From assembly GCF_002161285.1 (NCBI RefSeq), contig NZ_NFHH01000010.1, positions 1 through 64,000 of the forward strand: a stretch of DNA of 64,000 bases. Direction: 5' to 3'. Made by a program: the position numbers and the translations under genes. Shown here piece after piece: positions 62,603-64,000 of this stretch. Position 1 is the stretch's first letter, and each line of letters begins with the position of its first letter. The stretch comes from Blautia sp. An81. GTDB taxonomy: Bacteria; Bacillota; Clostridia; Lachnospirales; Lachnospiraceae. The notes under the pieces are model-generated. The model ran no database searches and was not told the origin of the DNA. It saw only the letters and a list, made by a program, of their open reading frames with translations.

Positions 62603-62961
62603 TAATACACTTCAGCACCGAAAGGCATCAGCGCCAATTTGGCCAGCTTGAAATGCTGAAGGCCAAAGGGAATACCGATAATAGTGATACACAGAATTGC
62701 ACCCAGAACACAATGCTCCAGGGCCAGAGGCAGGCCGGAAAGGATCAGCCACAGAATGTTCAGCAGAAAAGACCCTGCTCCTCCTCCGTACTGTACTTCT
62801 TTCCCAAAAGGAAAGAAACTGAGCCCTGCAAACTTAAAGCACTGAATCCCTATAGGTATTCCCACAATGGTGATGCACCAAAGACACCCTGCCAGGCACC
62901 AGCTCAGGCCGCTTAACGCGCCGCCAAATACAAACCATAATAAATTTCCAAGACAACCCAT
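62602..62961 (-). CDS. YccF-family membrane protein
   Basis: 119 residues with a clear internal duplication: GIPIGIQCFKFAGLSFFPFGKEV near residue 35 and GIPFGLQHFKLAKLALMPFGAEV near the end, the hallmark of YccF. Each half has one or two hydrophobic helices. Function is unknown; YccF proteins are small inner-membrane proteins. It is the second gene of a unit preceded by a manganese riboswitch, 13 bases after the 140-residue protein gene. Confidence 0.9.
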   Translation of the reverse strand: MGCLGNLLWFVFGGALSGLSWCLAGCLWCITIVGIPIGIQCFKFAGLSFFPFGKEVQYGGGAGSFLLNILWLILSGLPLALEHCVLGAILCITIIGIPFGLQHFKLAKLALMPFGAEVY

Positions 62962-62974
62962 TTTTATTCCTCCT

Positions 62975-63397
62975 CTACCATTGCTTCCTGAGTTTTTCTA
63001 AGAGTTCTTCTACCAGCTGGATTCCATCCTCCACGTCTTCCCGGGTATTCTGGATCCTGGAATAGACAAGATAGTCTGAGACCGGATCATCAAAGAAAAA
63101 GTCCGCAAAGGAAAGGAAACTTCCAATCTCCATTCTCAGATCCAGGGATACAGGAACATCTTTCAATTCTCTTTGAAAAATTTCCAGATCTTTTTTTGCC
63201 CGGGTAATAAGCCCTGAGGCAGTTTCCATTTTCGAGTGCTTGATAAATCCAGTAAAAGCACCCCCTCCGAAAAGATCCAGAAGGCCCCAGTTCTTTGCGC
63301 TGTTCAGCGTATCTCTTAGGATATAAAGACTTTCCAAAGCCTTCTCTCCTGCAGCTTCCGCCTGCTGTAATTCTTGTTTCATTAATCTTTCTGTCAT
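62975..63397 (-). CDS. hypothetical protein under a manganese riboswitch
   Basis: 140 residues, mostly helical: a charged N-terminal helix (MKQELQQAEAAGEKALESL), then NWGLLDLFGGGAFTGFIKHSKMETASGLITRAKKDLEIF, then an acidic C-terminal half. No membrane segment, signal peptide or metal-binding cysteine cluster is seen. I recall similar proteins in other Firmicutes but no function. AAGGAG eight bases before ATG supports the start. It is the first gene after the riboswitch, and YccF follows. Confidence 0.75.
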   Translation of the reverse strand: MTERLMKQELQQAEAAGEKALESLYILRDTLNSAKNWGLLDLFGGGAFTGFIKHSKMETASGLITRAKKDLEIFQRELKDVPVSLDLRMEIGSFLSFADFFFDDPVSDYLVYSRIQNTREDVEDGIQLVEELLEKLRKQW

Positions 63398-63462
63398 TTT
63401 TCTCGCTCCTTCTCATCTGCAAGCTTCTGTAACAGACGTCAGGAGTATTTGGTTTTTATGAT

Positions 63463-63508
63463 AAAAGAAAAAGACTCTTATCATGACGTCTGTCACAATA
63501 AAAGTCTT
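63463..63508 (-). terminator. riboswitch expression-platform terminator
   Basis: Minus strand AAGACTTTTAT pairs with ATAAGAGTCTT (one G-U pair allowed), followed by TTTTTCTTTT. The 5' arm overlaps the 3' strand of the aptamer's P1 stem, so aptamer and terminator are mutually exclusive: metal binding should allow read-through. Confidence 0.75.
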
Positions 63509-63597
63509 GCTATCTCATTTGCTACGGGTGCCTCTCGGCACCGATTGACGATTACAAAACCATCCTTTTGGGATGTTCAGCTACTCCCTTTCCATTG
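63496..63597 (-). ncRNA. yybP-ykoY manganese riboswitch
   Basis: Minus strand. The P1 stem pairs CAATGGAAAG (63597-63588) with CTTTTATTG (63504-63496). Inside are the conserved GGGAGTAGC loop, a hairpin, the conserved ATCGTCAAT loop, the GC-rich hairpin GGTGCC-GAGA-GGCACC and the closing ATAGCAAGAC. These match the known yybP-ykoY element as I remember it. Mn2+ binding in this class is established. The match was made by eye without a covariance model. Confidence 0.88.
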
Positions 63598-63606
63598 CTT
63601 GTATAA

Positions 63607-63635
63607 AATTTAACACATTAGCTTCCTGTTGTCAA
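63607..63635 (-). promoter_or_regulatory. promoter of the riboswitch operon
   Basis: Minus strand: perfect -35 TTGACA (63635-63630), 17-base spacer, -10 TAAATT (63612-63607). Transcription would start right at the 5' side of the aptamer P1 stem. Confidence 0.65.
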
Positions 63636-63643
63636 GAGAAACT

Positions 63644-63692
63644 TAAAAATGACACCGGATTCATGAAATGTATAAGATATGAATCCGGTGCC
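63644..63692 (-). terminator. terminator of metF
   Basis: Minus strand GCACCGGATTCATA pairs with ATGAATCCGGTGTC around a loop of about 12 bases, followed by ATTTTTAAG. It lies 60 bases past the metF stop and insulates the riboswitch operon. Confidence 0.85.
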
Positions 63693-63751
63693 ATCATCTT
63701 GTAATTATATTCTCTCATCCTGCTGCTGTTCTTACAGCAGATTTTCTGGTT

Positions 63752-64000
63752 TTAAATTCCTGCTGCCTTAAGAAGTTCAGGTACTTTGGATTCCCAGCCC
63801 AGAGCCATGATATGTACGCCCTGGCAGTAAGGCTTACATTCTTTGATAATGCGGGCTGCGATCTCTACACCGGTGATTCCGGCTTTTGTCTTCTCTTTAT
63901 CTTTTTTCAGCTCCTCGATCATCTCATCTGGAACGTGAATACCGGCAACATTATTATTCATGAATTTAGCCATTCCTGCTGATTTTGGAATGATGATTCC
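63752..64000 (-). CDS. metF: methylenetetrahydrofolate reductase, 3' part
   Basis: The gene continues past the right edge; only the last 82 codons and the stop are present. They read IIIPKSAGMAKFMNNNVAGIHVPDEMIEEL, then GVEIAARIIKECKPYCQGVHIMALGWESKVPELL, the familiar C-terminus of the MetF barrel. The enzyme reduces methylene-THF to methyl-THF, for methionine synthesis or the methyl branch of the acetogenic pathway. Which role applies cannot be told from this piece. Confidence 0.85.
   Translation of the reverse strand, partial: GIIIPKSAGMAKFMNNNVAGIHVPDEMIEELKKDKEKTKAGITGVEIAARIIKECKPYCQGVHIMALGWESKVPELLKAAGI

Noticed and set aside
1-64000. Search for CRISPR arrays, prophage, insertion sequences and rRNA
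   Set aside because: No regularly spaced repeats, transposase, integrase, phage structural genes or rRNA segments were recognised.

Overview
The window reads as chromosomal DNA from an anaerobic gut Firmicute of the family Lachnospiraceae (class Clostridia). Pointers to this are the moderate GC content, the gene order pyrH-frr-uppS-cdsA-dxr-rseP, a cobalamin-dependent class II ribonucleotide reductase, a nadABC-niaR operon, T-box and yybP-ykoY riboswitches, and many small two-component/ABC modules. The genus cannot be fixed from the sequence alone. No phage genes, insertion sequences, rRNA or CRISPR arrays were seen.

Layout. 1-3.6 kb: tRNA-Gly, then a glucose-type PTS permease with its BglG/LicT antiterminator. 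3.7-9.1 kb: housekeeping cluster for isoprenoid, phospholipid, translation and UMP kinase functions. 9.2-14 kb: NSS amino-acid symporter, a nucleoid-associated protein and an ABC exporter. 14.2-17.4 kb: carB. 17.5-24.6 kb: assorted enzymes, including a DMT transporter, HAD phosphatases, YaaA, a stand-alone NuoE-like ferredoxin, a FliB homologue and a MATE remnant. 24.6-28.3 kb: NAD synthesis (nadA-nadB-nadC-niaR). 29.5-31.8 kb: nrdJ. 31.9-35 kb: an ABC importer of TrpXYZ type behind a T-box whose specifier reads UGG (tryptophan). 35-37.3 kb: a GH3 glycosidase. 37.4-43.5 kb: 2-aminoethylphosphonate uptake and degradation (phnT, fused permease, broken phnS, phnW, phnX) with an RpiR regulator. 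43.7-53.6 kb: membrane proteins, XRE regulators, an ABC-2 exporter, and a LytTR response regulator followed by an unusual open reading frame joining an AgrC-like kinase to a CPBP-family intramembrane protease. 53.9-61.4 kb: a broken C45 acyltransferase, a HEPN/MNT pair, a two-component system with an ABC exporter, and a frameshifted histidinol phosphatase. 61.6-64 kb: a 2-hydroxyacid dehydrogenase, a manganese-riboswitch operon of unknown function, and the 3' part of metF.

What stands out. (1) A well-formed yybP-ykoY (Mn2+) riboswitch with its own terminator precedes a 140-residue protein of unknown function and a YccF protein; neither is a manganese exporter family I know for this riboswitch. 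(2) The kinase-protease fusion carries an internal ribosome-binding site and a pair of 21-bp-spaced direct repeats. (3) The OmpR-type regulator at 60 kb and the ABC exporter at 58 kb have matching 11-bp tandem repeats at the same distance from the -10, which suggests a small regulon. (4) Four genes are broken: phnS, a C45 acyltransferase and a MATE transporter by internal deletion, and hisK by what looks like a single missing base.

Limits. Everything here comes from reading the sequence by eye. Family names rest on motif and similarity recognition from memory; no database search or RNA folding was run.
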